NCBI RefSeq assembly: GCF_910592395.1
Contig: NC_088318.1
Coordinates: 3,720,001-3,784,000, forward strand
Direction of reading: 5' to 3'
Source of the DNA: Lineus longissimus
Taxonomy: Eukaryota; Nemertea; Pilidiophora; Heteronemertea; Lineidae
DNA: 64,000 nucleotides
This document shows positions 52,701 through 63,637 of this stretch, in pieces. Numbering within the stretch: the stretch's first letter is position 1; the number at the start of each line of letters is the position of its first letter. The notes under the pieces were generated by a model. That model was not told the origin of the DNA and did no database searches. It was given only the letters and a program-made list of their open reading frames with translations. The translations under genes and the position numbers were made by a program.

Positions 52701-55700
52701 GCGTGGCTGAACGTGTTGATAAATTTTGGTCAATGTTTGGAGATGATGATTTTTACCTGTCCGTGTTTCACCTGAAGTCACCTTATGATTTCAACCCCAG
52801 GCACTGATCCAAACACTAATTGGTATTTGATCGATTTTCATTTAGCTACACAACTTGCGTCCCATAAGAGCTTTGAATTCGGATCTTGCTGTAACTACTG
52901 CAGACCCGCTCTATCAAGGACACCCCTGGGACTGACAAGTGCTGTCCTTACGAGAGGTGTCCAAATTTCGGAGGATGAATTGAATGGAACGGACCAATTT
53001 ACTATCAAAGTTGTTATCCTTATTAGAGGCAGTGTATTACTAAGAGAGGTTCAGCTGTATTTTGTTTCACTTTTCCAGGTTCTTGCTATGTCAAGTCGAA
53101 CATGGTTGAGTTATAGCTACCAAAATCGTTTCCATCTTACGCCGCTGTCCTATGAGACTCTCGAGTACGCGTCGGGTTTCGCATCAGAGCAGTGTCCAGA
53201 GGGTATAGTAGCAATCTCGACGAACACGCTGAGAATTTTGGCATTGGAGAAACTCGGTGCGGTGTTCAATCAGGTGGCCACACCGTTGCAGTTCACGCCG
53301 AGAAAGTTTGTGATACATCCGGAGACGAATAATCTGATCATGATCGAGACTGATCACAACGCCTACACAGACACAACGAAGACACAGAGAAAGCAACAAA
53401 TGGCTGAGGTAGGTGAACTTTACGACTAGTTTCTTATTCTGTGCTGACTTTTGCCAGGAAGACACCTGTTTGAGCTGAGTGATAGTGCTGTGGTTAAGCC
53501 CATTGACTCCCATCTTTGCAGCCAGGGTCTTGAGTGACTGAGGCAGCTGGGGTTTCTTGGTGCTCCAGCTTTTGAATTCATATCAAAGGGCTCGGGCAAC
53601 ATTTTTTAAAGCAGAAAATCGTTTCGTAGGAAAATGGCATAGAACACAATACAACTTTCAGGAATACAACAGTAACGAGAACATAAGGTTAACATACTGA
53701 ACAGTTGTCTTGTTTAGATCAAGTGAAGTGGTTTCAGTATTACAAATTAAAGTTAGAGAATTCTTTATTTTGCCTTAGAAAGGGCTGATGGATTAGTATT
53801 ATCTTCCAGGAAATGGTAGAAGCAGCACTCGATGAGGAACAGGAATTGGCAGCAGAGATGGCCGCAGCATTCCTGAATGAGAATCTGCCCGAGACGGTGT
53901 TCGGTGCGCCAAAAGCCGGCCAAGGAATGTGGGCTTCGATCATCAGAATCATTAATCCAATAAATGGAGAAACGATCGAAAAGATACAGTTGGAACAGAA
54001 TGAGGCAGCTCACAGGTGAGTGACTTTGGGGTTTTTCTACCTTGCCTCTTTGGGCATGGCTCCTAGCGTGTTGTCTTAACGTGCCATGATGGACCCTAAA
54101 TCAGAGAAGGCTACATCAACCTCCAAGTTAATCCCAGACTCTCTCCTTCTAGAGGATGTCTGTTTCATGCCTTGGGGACATTCTAGTTGAATCAGAAGTA
54201 ATACAGTATTGAGTTTCTTGCCTCTTTGGGCATGGCTCCTAGCGTGTTGTCTTAAGGTGCCATGATGGACCCTAAATCAGAGAAGGCTACATCAACCAAG
54301 TTAATCCCAGACTCTCTCCTTCCAGAGGATGTCTGTTTCATGCCTTGGGGACAACAAAACACTTCCAATTTTAGTACTATTGAGATTTAAATTGGAAAGC
54401 TCCTGGTGTATGCACCCTAAGCCCACAACCCCAATAGCGGAAAGTCCAGAAAAGCTGGTCATTTCAATAGGGCTACAAAAACATAGCCAACCTGCATTAT
54501 CAGGCAACACCACATCTCTGTGACAGAGATTTAAATACCTAAACCCATTGCAGCATGACCAAGTTGCAATATACTCTGTTGTTGTTACTTATAAAAGACT
54601 GCATACATAAACATGAGATTGTTATCAGACGTAGGTCGGAAATCTTGTAGGTCTATGTTCGATTCAAATCTCGGACAAGAGTTCGAAATTGATGTGCTGG
54701 TGCTCTCATGTGTTATAAAAATTTTATGTGCTGATATTCTGATGCTCACATGTGTTATAAGAACTTGATGTGCTGATGTGCTGATGCTCACATGTGTTAT
54801 AAGAAATTGATGTGGTGATGTGCCGATTCTTGCATGTGTTATAAGAAATGATGTGGTGATGTGATGTTCACATGTGTTATAAGAACTTGATGTGGTGATG
54901 TGCCGATTCTTGCATGTGTTATAAGGAATAGCTGTGGTGATGTGCTGCTGCTCGAATGTGTTATGTTTAACACTTGACATCATGTTTCTCGTTTTCACAG
55001 CCTGTCTTGTCTTTGTTTCAGTATCTCGCTGGTGAAGTTTGCAAACCAAGGGGAAGATCAGTTCATCGTCATCGGGACGGCAAAAGAGTTGGTCCTCAAC
55101 CCACGTTTGTGCCCAGGAGGTTTCCTCAGGGTCTACAAAGTGACGAACGGCGGTGAAAAACTTGAATTCCTCCACAGTACACCCGTGGATGATCTGCCCG
55201 GCGCTCTGGCACCATTCCAGGGACGTCTGCTTGTGGGTATTGGGAAATATCTCCGCATTTACGACTTTGGAAAGAAGAAGTTATTGAGGAAATGTGAAAA
55301 CAAGGTAGGATGTCAATCGGTTGATGAAAATATTTTTACCTCCACATGCCTAGGGCTTGAGTACTCAGCCATTCCCAGTCATGTTCAAGTTGAACTTTAT
55401 GCCAATTTTTTCCGTGTGTTTGGATGTGATGATTTTTACCTGTCCGTGTTTCACATGAAATTGCGTGATTTCATCACTAGGAACTGATCCAAACATATTT
55501 TACCGAAAAAGCCCTGCATTTATGGCCAATTGACTTGGCCCACCTTGACCCATGAATGAATGAAATTGTCATTTATATAGCGCCCGTATCACTGGAACAA
55601 TGTTCACAGGCGCTCATAAGCTTGCACAAACAAATATGTTTTTAAGTCTCTGCGGAAAGTATTGACGTCCTGTGCAGCTCTCAGGGTGGACGGTAGTGAG

Positions 55701-58700
55701 TTCCACACCTGAGGCGCAAGAATGGAAAAGGATCGTCCTCCGAGGGTTACCTGTTACCTGTTGTCAAAAACTCGCTCTGCCTGCTTGAAAATAACATTGT
55801 AATGTGTCTTTTTCAGCATTTACCAAACTTCATCACCGGCATCTACACCATGGGAAACAGAATTGTCGTGTCGGACGTCCAGGAGAGTTTCCATTTCCTT
55901 CGCTACAAACGCCAGGAGAACCAGTTGATCGTTTTTGCTGACGACACCCATCCAAGATGGCTGACGTGTGCCTGCATGCTGGACTATGGCTCCTTGGCAG
56001 CTGCGGATAAGTTTGGCAATCTTTCTATCGTAAGTATTGAATGATTCAAATCTAAATTGATTGTTGTAGGTCCATACTTTCAACTTTACTTTTCAATCAC
56101 GCCAGTCATCTCTTGAAAGTAAAATCGTCCAACATCATGATATGGCATGGTCATATTATCATGAAGACTCGAGGAAAACCATAATCTTATACATTTCCAT
56201 CCTACTTTTCTAGTTGCGATTACCGCAGGATGTATCCGATGACGTCGACGAAGACCCCACTGGGAACAAAGCGTTGTGGGATCGAGGCTTGCTCAGCGGG
56301 GCCTCCCAAAAGGTAATGTGATTTCAGTCCAACGGTTACTCGGTGCCGTTCTTAGAACTAACATCTAAAGGACTGGTGGCAGTTTTGTTGACTCAAGTTT
56401 TATCTTGACGTAAATAGAATTGAAAACTGCTATCAACTTCGGCATGTTGTTTTCTGTGCAATGTTCCAATTGGATTTGAAAATCAACAAGGTCTTTAGCA
56501 AACAATTTTCAGTGTCCATCCTAAAAGAACCTGCTGAATTCTAAAAATTCTACATTGAAGAACTTTCTTTGTCATTCGCAGCCATCAGTCCTTTATTTTC
56601 TTCTTTTCTCGGATTTGGTTTGCGGTTGTTTTTATCAGCTATAGCGCCCCTATAACATACTGGTGACTGGCATTTTCTTTCTTCCTTTTTACCTACTGGC
56701 TATTAAGATCATGCATGATTACTAACAAATACTAACATGGGAGGAGGGTTCGAAAGAAGAGAGCATGTGATAATTTTGTCGATGTAGCATTATTCAATGT
56801 AGAGACAATGGGTGATATGAATAAAGACTACCAAATGCTTTTACTTCAGTTTTGTACAGAAAGGCCCAGTGTAAATGTACATGGCGATTTAGATAAAAGC
56901 ATTTGCTAGTCTTTATTCATATCACCCCATGTCTCAACAACAGATGAATGAAATTACGCAGTGTGATGCATGAGGCATTGGTTGGGAGTGGAAAGTCTCC
57001 TACGACTTCCAAAGCTGTCAAGTCATTCGATTGAATTTGCCAAGGAAAATGGGAAAATCCTACGTCAACTTATTACACGGAAAGGGAATCACTTCTGAGT
57101 GGGAGTGGAAGCTTGGATGATGCGCAATCTCAATAATGCATGGATTGTGACTTGATTAAACCATTTCCATCTTCAGACATGATGATCACGTCTCTTCACA
57201 CCTGACTCGTGCACCCTCTATTGTTGCACACCGTGATTACAAGCTCGAATCTGATTCTGACTGATGGACATGGACGTGTTCGCATGTTTAGATCAGTGAA
57301 GTGCATGTAATGATGACACTGCTTCTGCCTTTACTAACAACTAACAAACTTGTCCTGCTGCTTTTCTTACAAGTTTATATGCTGTATTCTATTTTATGTC
57401 TACTTTTGTAGTGAATACTTGTATTTTACTCATGAAATCCTTGAATTTACCTCCTTATCAGTGTCATCTTCTATATGATGTGATTATGACATTGCTTCTT
57501 TGTCTCTGTGCAGTGCTCGGAGTTTTTTGTCGTTGGTGATTTTAAAATGAAATCAAGTTGTCCCCAGATAATCAAATTCATCAACCCTGTGTTCTGATTA
57601 TCAGGAAAACCCTAAGACAAACTTGAATTGAGGAACCACTTTAGTTCTGTGATGAAAAAATGTAATTCGAAAGAAGAGTATTCTGAATCCGACTGTTTAG
57701 TATCAGTTGCAAAACTCAAGGTTCACCTTCTAACAAACTTCTGTTCTGTCAGTACAAATGACCTGTTTTAGTTTAGCAGCACCAGTAAAATATCACAAAT
57801 AGAAAACACTGTGTAACCTCCCTTAGTCAACACCTCGCTATTAAGGACGCTAGTTTTGGTCCAAATTTGGTTATTTCCATTCAGTATGACCTCTCTTATC
57901 AGGAAACCTTTATTAAGGACAGCACTTATCTGTCCCATGGGTGTCCTTTGAGGTTCAACTGTACCCTAATAGAGATATTTGTTTTTCCTTACATGCACTT
58001 CCGATCTTGGCTGTAGAACACTTAGCACGTAATTTCGACTACCGGTATCCTAATTGTGTTTCACCACCAGAAATACACGATGTGTGTAACTTCTGTTTCA
58101 GATGGACATGATCAACAGTTTCCATGTAGGTGAGGTTGTGACGTCCGTTCAGAAAGCCACTCTCATCCCAGGAGGGTCAGAATCCCTCGTCTACACGACG
58201 TTGTCCGGTGGCATAGGCATGCTGGTGCCTTTCACATCGCATGAGGTTAGTATGAAAAAATGTCTTAAACTTTGTGACGATTCGTCATCATTCCAACAGT
58301 TGAATGAAAATCTTGCATTGTAGATGCATGGCCGGGTGCTGAGGTAATGTTGAGCTTCGAGTTATAAGGAGTCGTTTTGGTCAAGTGGCTCATTCTCTTA
58401 GCTTGTGGTTAAGAATTCCCTGGTTGGAAGCCCAGAGTGGGCATGAGACTCTAGGCATCCAAGTTCAGATGATCATCACTCAGAAATGCTTGTGACACAT
58501 TGTCATTTAGTCCCTAACTTTAAAGGTATCCTTTGTTTCCAGGATCATGACTTCTTCCAACATTTAGAGATGCATATGAGATCTGAGCACCCTCCCCTCT
58601 GCGGCAGAGACCATCTCTCCTACAGATCATACTATTTTCCAGTCAAGGTGGGTGATGCACAGAGAAAGAGCATCGCATTGAAGTATTGCCTCTTTGGGCA

Positions 58701-60582
58701 TGGCTCCTAGCGTGTTGTCTTAACGTGCCATGATGGACCCTAAATCAGAGAAGGCTACATCAACCTCCAAGTTAATCCCAGACTCTCTCCTTCTAGAGGA
58801 TGTCTGTTTCATGCCTTGGGGACATTCTAGTTGAATCGGAAGTTATGCAGTATTGAGTTTCTTGCCGCTTTGGGCATGGCTCCTAGCGTGTTGTCTTAAC
58901 GTGCCATGATGGACCCTAAATCAGAGAAGGCTACATCAACCTCCAAGTTAATCCCAGACTCTCTCCTTCTAGAGGATGTCTGTTTCATGCCTTGGGGACA
59001 TTCAAGTTGAATCAGAAGTTCTATTTAGTTTCTTGCCTCTTTGGGCATGGCTCCTAGCGTGTTGTCTTAACGTGCCGTAATGGACCCTAAATCAGAGAAG
59101 GCTACATCAACCTCCAAGTTAATCCCAGACTCCCTCCCACTAGAGGATGTCTGTTTCATGCCTTGGGGACATTCTAGTTGAATCGGAAGTAATGCAGTAT
59201 TGAGTTTCTTGCCTCTTTGGGCATGGCTCCTAGCGTGTTGTCTTAACGTGCCATGATGGACCCTAAATCAGAGAAGGCTACATTAACCTCCAAGTCAATC
59301 CCAGACTCTCCTACTAGAGGATGTCTGTTTCATGCCTTGGGGACAAGTGAAGATTATCCGTCACTGTCATCATTGTTGACCACTTTTCAGTTCTATTGGA
59401 ATCTTGCAAATCCGGGTTTTTGGTTGATGGCAAGGCTGGTTGCAGCATGACCAAGTTACAATATGGCTTGTTGTTGTTGCTTATAAAAGTCTGCAGAAAT
59501 TAACATTGAGATTGTTATCAAACGTAGGTCAGTCTCTTCGTAGGTCTATGTTCGATTCAAATCTCAGACATTTGAAATCTTGTGTGGCTGCATTTTAAAG
59601 CAGGCAGGTTATTGTTGACCCATATGACTTTTGGTGAGACTGTCTTGGTTACCCGGTTGACAACGAGGAATAAAACCTCAAAATCTGCAGTTAGTCGTCA
59701 ATTTCATCAACTCTTATTCTTCAGAATGTTCTGGATGGTGACCTGTGTGAAGCATTCACTTCAATGGACCCAAACAAACAGAAGAATGTCGCAGAGGAAC
59801 TCGACAGAACACCGAGCGAGGTACGATTAAACAAGTTCGATTAGAAAAATACTCGAAGAAAACTTAATATGCCTTGGATTGGATCATGACCTTGGCCCTA
59901 CTGATATAGCCAACAAGGTGTGCCAGCGTCGGCACTACTCACAACAATGAGGAACCGGTGCGATTTATCCGCCGCGTGGCGCTGCAATCGATCATACCAA
60001 AACTCTCCATTTCCAACGCATTATCATGTTATTCCTGAGCCCGAAAACGATCGCTTATTTTCGACCGATTTCGGCGACGTTTTAAATCTATTGAGCTATC
60101 AGTTTCTTAAGATAATTTTGCGGAAAATATGCGCGATGCCAGTTATTGGGCACGTTTTCTGTTGTTGAAATCCTGTGCAAAAATGTACGCAATGGTTTCC
60201 CGTGATTGACCTCATGCGACGTCAACAGACCAGAAAATGACGTCATGGCGTCAGAAGGTACGATCGATTGTGGCGCTGCCACTGGCATTTATCTTAACGC
60301 CGGTTCCTCATTGTTGCACCAACAACAATGTGCGCCATGTGGGTCAGTGACGTAAATCTCAAGTTGGATGACGTCAGCACGGCTCTTTTGGATAATTTCT
60401 GCTCCCAGTTTTGGAAGGAGGATTTTTGTTTTGATTTCAAATGATGCATTACTGCATAAACATCCACAGTCAATCATTCAATACTGTGAAGCTTTTGATG
60501 AAAGGTCCTTCAATGAGATTTTATCTTCTCCTTTCAGGTGTCGAAAAAGCTGGAGGACATCCGGACAAGATATGCTTTCTAA
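43715..60582 (+). CDS. SF3B3: Splicing factor 3B subunit 3 (SF3b130)
   Basis: Core SF3b subunit of the U2 snRNP, a three-beta-propeller protein of the DDB1/CPSF_A family; also found in SAGA. 20 coding exons: 43715-44017, 44316-44409, 46039-46211, 46787-46928, 47165-47340, 47585-47763, 48248-48582, 50509-50660, 51028-51183, 51672-51827, 52363-52629, 53079-53408, 53810-54015, 55022-55304, 55817-56029, 56214-56312, 58102-58245, 58543-58647, 59725-59820, 60538-60582. They join in phase to 1217 aa, the length of human SF3B3. An in-frame TGA upstream supports the ATG. Landmarks: [95 protein letters not shown] at the end. Introns are crowded with repeats that recur in several introns. Poly(A) signal near 60865. 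Confidence 0.98.
44510..45450. mobile_element. 941-bp non-autonomous DNA transposon in SF3B3 intron 2
   Basis: 25-bp perfect inverted ends: AAGGAGGATACCGCGGTGAC at the left and GTCACCGCGGTATCCTCCTT at the right. A 10-bp direct repeat GGGCTAAACT flanks it (44499-44508 and 45451-45460; one extra base at the left junction). A duplication of this size is typical of Mutator-like elements. No transposase ORF is inside. Confidence 0.85.
45458..45598. mobile_element. Palindromic element with three TTAGGG units inside
   Basis: Arms ACTTTAGAATTACCGATCGG (left) and CCGATCGGGAATTCTAAAGT (right) enclose about 100 bp containing GGGTTAGGGTTAGGGTTA at 45517-45534. It directly follows the 941-bp transposon and shares its right flank. 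Confidence 0.7.
47791..48118. repeat. 174-bp satellite-like repeat in SF3B3 intron 6, two copies
   Basis: Two units sharing TTGCCTCTTTGGGCATGGCT, CCTAGCGTGTTGTCTTAACG, TGCCATGATGGACCCTAAAT and ATGTCTGTTTCATGCCTTGG. The same unit occurs in introns 13 and 18. The right copy ends about 130 bp before the exon at 48248. Confidence 0.92.
50813..50897. mobile_element. 82-bp TGTTTGGA mini-MITE, copy 1 (SF3B3 intron 8)
   Basis: Diverged copy of the family: TTGGAGATGATGATCATTAC, CTGTCCGTGTTTCACATGAA and GATTTCAACCCCAGGCACTG in order. Four more copies lie in SF3B3 introns 9, 10, 11 and 14. Confidence 0.8.
51227..51308. mobile_element. 82-bp TGTTTGGA mini-MITE, copy 2 (SF3B3 intron 9)
   Basis: Ends in perfect 8-bp inverted repeats TGTTTGGA and TCCAAACA; the core CCTGTCCGTGTTTCACATGA is shared with all copies. 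Confidence 0.88.
52164..52245. mobile_element. 82-bp TGTTTGGA mini-MITE, copy 3 (SF3B3 intron 10)
   Basis: Same TGTTTGGA/TCCAAACA ends and core, with GACCTTAACC in place of GATTTTTACC. Confidence 0.88.
52734..52815. mobile_element. 82-bp TGTTTGGA mini-MITE, copy 4 (SF3B3 intron 11)
   Basis: Same ends and core, with CACCTGAAGTC in place of CACATGAAGTC. A pogo-like MITE follows in the same intron. Confidence 0.88.
52895..53060. mobile_element. Pogo/Tigger-like MITE beside an SF3B3 acceptor
   Basis: Diverged copy: CTACTGCAGACCCGCTCTAT at the left, AAGAGAGGTTCAGCTGTAT at the right, with GGACACCCC and GAGAGGTGTCC inside. Its right end is 18 bp from the SF3B3 exon that starts at 53079. Confidence 0.65.
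54041..54690. repeat. Composite repeat in SF3B3 intron 13
   Basis: Two 174-bp satellite units (54041-54354) are followed by about 200 bp of unique sequence and then by a tail (about 54551-54690) containing GCATGACCAAGTTGCAATAT and TATGTTCGATTCAAATCTC. The same tail follows the satellite units in intron 18. Confidence 0.8.
54690..54970. repeat. Degenerate tandem repeat of about 43 bp in SF3B3 intron 13
   Basis: Six to seven copies of a unit built on TGCTCACATGTGTTATAAGA and ACTTGATGTGCTGATGTGCTG, with length variation. It ends about 50 bp before the exon at 55022. Confidence 0.8.
55417..55495. mobile_element. 82-bp TGTTTGGA mini-MITE, copy 5 (SF3B3 intron 14)
   Basis: TGTTTGGA and TCCAAACA ends with GATGATTTTTACCTGTCCGT between them; slightly shortened in the centre. 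Confidence 0.85.
55552..55760. repeat. Probable dispersed repeat in SF3B3 intron 14
   Basis: The string ATTTATATAGCGCCCGTATC followed by GTTCACAGGCGCTCATAAGC, then TAGTGAGTTCCACACCTGAG and GGAAAAGGATCGTCCTCC, resembles repeat fragments common in marine invertebrate genomes. Recognition is from memory; only one copy is in this window. Confidence 0.4.
56810..56927. mobile_element. GGGTGATATG palindromic MITE, copy 4 (SF3B3 intron 16)
   Basis: Same inverted ends as 22332-22449, with CTACCAAATGC in place of CTAGCAAATGC. It lies in the 1.8-kb intron 56313-58101 and again carries AATAAA on both strands. Confidence 0.88.
57806..57963. mobile_element. Pogo/Tigger-like MITE in SF3B3 intron 16
   Basis: CACTGTGTAACCTCCCTTAG at the left and GAGGTTCAACTGTA at the right. 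The interior TTGGTTATTTCCATTCAGTA matches TTGGTTGTTTCCATTCAATT of the copy at 12931-13111. Confidence 0.75.
58685..59590. repeat. Composite repeat in SF3B3 intron 18: four 174-bp units plus tail
   Basis: Four tandem units start at about 58685, 58861, 59034 and 59208 (period 173-176 bp). They are followed after about 100 bp by the tail seen in intron 13 (59447-59580: GCATGACCAAGTTACAATAT, TATGTTCGATTCAAATCTC). GTTCGATTC resembles a tRNA B box. It fills most of the intron 58648-59724. Confidence 0.88.
59942..60316. mobile_element. 375-bp palindromic MITE in SF3B3 intron 19
   Basis: Ends CAACAATGAGGAACCGG and CCGGTTCCTCATTGTTG are perfect inverted repeats. The arms continue imperfectly (GTGGCGCTGCAATCGATC against GATCGATTGTGGCGCTGCCA). 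The interior contains GACGTCA strings. Confidence 0.85.
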
Positions 60583-60864
60583 ATGTATGTTCACACATAC
60601 TGAACACTGCCATGGTTGTTGTGCATGCAATGGACTGCCGAATTATTCAAGATGGCCTGTACTGTGGCCAGCAAAGATGAGCCGTTTCATCGTGACAACT
60701 GAATTTATTTCATCTTCATTCCATGGACCTAAAATTACTAAAAATATTCATGGTGGGCTGATGAATATCCACTTACAGTTGTTCTGGATGGCCTACTGAT
60801 TGTATTGTTTTGACAGCTGTTCATTGGGTACAGATTGACAATTGGGATGAGGTCAAGGAATACT

Positions 60865-60870
60865 AATAAA
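60865..60870 (+). terminator. Poly(A) signal AATAAA of SF3B3
   Basis: The first AATAAA after the SF3B3 stop (60580-60582), giving a 3' UTR of about 300 bp. Confidence 0.6.
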
Positions 60871-60889
60871 GCTTGTATGCTGTATTATA

Positions 60890-62369
60890 TATTTTCGTTG
60901 ATTTTGTAGGACTCGAAGTATGTGTTGTGAATTTCTCCAAAAAAGCCCAGTTTCAACTCTGCACATCAAACATGAAATTTTCACGACGCCATATTTTGTC
61001 AGATTAGCTCATTTTCACTTGGTGATAGACTAATATGCGATAGCTGCAGAAATGAAATGGTTAATGCATAAGTGTTGAAATATTAACGCTTATTAGATTC
61101 GTGTTTGATGGTGCATTCACCAAAATAGTGAAAATTTTGCGGTTTAAAGTATTCATAATCTTGATTTACCCATCTTGGCATTCTACAAAGTTGAAAACAA
61201 TGTATTTTCTCCCTTGATTTCTCTAATGAGGAGAAATCGTAAACATATTTCGTGCAAGTTTGAATTCTAGTTTATGCTTAAACTTTTATCCGTGTAGAAC
61301 AGCTCCTTTGGTCTCATGAAAAATGAAATATTGTACAATTATGACTGATGTAAATTAAAATACACTAATAAATGTGTTTTCTTATGAATTTAGTTTTAAC
61401 TTATTTCTTGTGAAGAGAAAACTTTTGGAAGCTTGATTAGAAATTGCTGCTGCGTTTGATGTCTGAAACTCCCCTCAAACAAGCAATTTGAATGGCTTAA
61501 CAGAAGTCTTTCATTCATGGTGGTCATCACAGGTCCTTGGAACAATTTGTTGGTTGCACTGGCCAACGATCGGTGTCAAAGCCCAGCAATTACTGGTTTT
61601 ACCTGCTGTCAAGGAACAAAATATTGAGGCCTAGCAAGTTAGTAGACTTGATCCTCGTCACAACTATGTTGTTGCATTGTCCTTGCTCAATTGAGCCAAG
61701 AATGCCGCCGACTGTCTGGTTCTGATAAAAGAGATCCAGTCAACTGTCTGGTTATGATTAAAGAGATCCAGTCATTGCACAAGTCTTTATTTAGACCAGC
61801 TGATTGGGTAAAATAACTAAATTGGTGATTACAGTACTTTTTATGTGGCTCATGCATTGGCTACATCAACTACCCGAGGGGAACTCGAAACTGCTAACAT
61901 TTATCAATGGAAGCTTATTACCGCCTTCAAGTTTTAACCGGGCTGTTCAAAACTCCCCATGTTATAAGCATTTCACTATAGATTTCTTAAGGTATTATCC
62001 ACTGCAGGTAGCCATGCCAAGTCCAGTAAGTAGGCCGCCTAGGTATAGACTGAGCCGGATTGTGGTTTGTATGGTTGTAATGCCTGAACATTAATTGATA
62101 AATCATCCTGGCATAATCAGTGCTTTTCAATATACTCCGCCTGTCAATATAAGCAGGAGAAAAAAAACCGGATCTCGGGATGTGATAAATGGGCACTTCA
62201 AAGTTTGTTATGTTTAGTCCAGATCCAACAATTGTATCCTTGATAAATGTCCCAAATAAAGTTTGTACTTTTTTGACTCTCTGGTTAGGTTGTTCTGTCC
62301 TCTGTCTCATTGAGAGGAATCAGTTCCTGGCCAAATTCCTTGTGTATGTGGGAAGTATCTCCAACAGCA
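60890..62369. other. Intergenic DNA downstream of SF3B3
   Basis: AT-rich sequence without a recognisable gene. It contains the second copy of the 85-bp palindromic element (62103-62184). Two near-identical strings (CAACTGTCTGGTTMTGATWA and AAGAGATCCAGTCA) are repeated in tandem around 61710-61775. Confidence 0.5.
62103..62184. repeat. Short palindromic MITE-like element, copy 2
   Basis: Partner of 4802-4886, sharing TTTCAATATACTCCGCCT. The outer ends TCATCCTGGCAT and ATCTCGGGATGTGA are imperfect inverted repeats. Confidence 0.6.
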
Positions 62370-63637
62370 CAGGGGCAGATCCAAGGGAGGCCTATGGCCT
62401 GTTATGTGTAGCACTATGCGATTCACTGATTCATTCAATATTTCAGTCAGAAATCGAATGAATAGTTTCTTTAGTGAAAAATAAATCAAATAAATTGTCA
62501 ATCGAATCGAATGATAGGTTGTTTTATCAAAAATGTATTGGAAAGAGTTTAAAATATCAAGACCGAGATCAAACAATCTCATTCGATTCTTACAAATCAC
62601 CTATTCAATATTAATCGCATAATTCGTCATATAGATTAAAGTAGATTTCGATATAATCAAATAGTTCTTACAAAAAATTGAATGATAATTTGATTTTAAG
62701 AATGAATGTTCATTCGATTCCATATCAAATGAAAAGCAATATTCGATTTAAAAATCAAATGGTCTATTTGATTTAAATCGAATGACCTATTCGATTTAAA
62801 TCGAATGAGTATTCGATTTCTAAATCAAATTGTCTCATTCGATTCTGCTCCTATTCCATTCGATTCTAATTGGTTGCTAGTTTGTCACGTGACTATGATT
62901 GACCAATCAAAATCGAATAGAAATCTACACAAAATCGAATGACCTATTCGGTTTTAAATCGAATGGTCTATTCGATTCTGCTCCTATTCCATTCGATTCT
63001 AATTGGTTGCTAGTTTGTCACGTGACTACGATTGACCAATCAAAATCGAATAGAAATCTACAAAAATCGAATGACATATTCAATTTTAAATCGAATGGTC
63101 TATTCGATTTTAAATCGAATGACCTATTCGATTTAAATCGAATGAGTATTCGATTTCAAAATCGTATATACTTCTTATTTGATTCTGAAATTGAATATAC
63201 TTTGATTAAATTGAAAGATTTGGTGTAATTAAAATCGAAAATGCTTCGTTTTTTGACCAGTTAATGCGATATATTTGAATCTGATTTTGATCTATTTCTT
63301 TCACCTTTTGATTTTTTCTAAGTTATATTCGATTATGAATTTATAGTGTTTGATTTGATATACAAGAAGAACAGTATTTTTTGTTGATAAATGTTTGAAA
63401 AAAATCGAATGAATATGCAAAAAAATCAAATGATTGAGGGAAGAATCGAACAAAGTTGATTAAAATCGAATAGATAGGCACAAAAATCGAATTTTAATTG
63501 CAATGTTGCTCAAATCGAATTTTGCTACAAAAAACATGCCATAGAGGCCCTCCCCCTATTTTCTGCTGACTGGTAAAAACATGCTGTGCCCCAAGCCCAG
63601 CCCCCCCCCCTTTCTCATAATTCTGGATCCGTCCCTG
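62370..63637. mobile_element. hAT-like element filled with ATTCGATT motifs (1,268 bp)
   Basis: Inverted ends CAGGGGCAGATCCA and TGGATCCGTCCCTG match at 12 of 14 positions. The flanking 8-mers CAACAGCA and CAGCAGTA match at 6 of 8, compatible with a decayed hAT-type 8-bp duplication. The interior (about 62440-63530) is a dense field of ATTCGATT/AATCGAAT strings. A unit of about 135 bp (ATTGGTTGCTAGTTTGTCAC, CACGTGACTATGATTGACCA) occurs twice, near 62870 and 63003. No transposase ORF. Confidence 0.65.

Noticed and set aside
62899-63228. ORF of 109 codons rich in FKSNGLFD-type repeats
   Set aside because: It is a translation of the ATTCGATT motif field, with no independent coding evidence.
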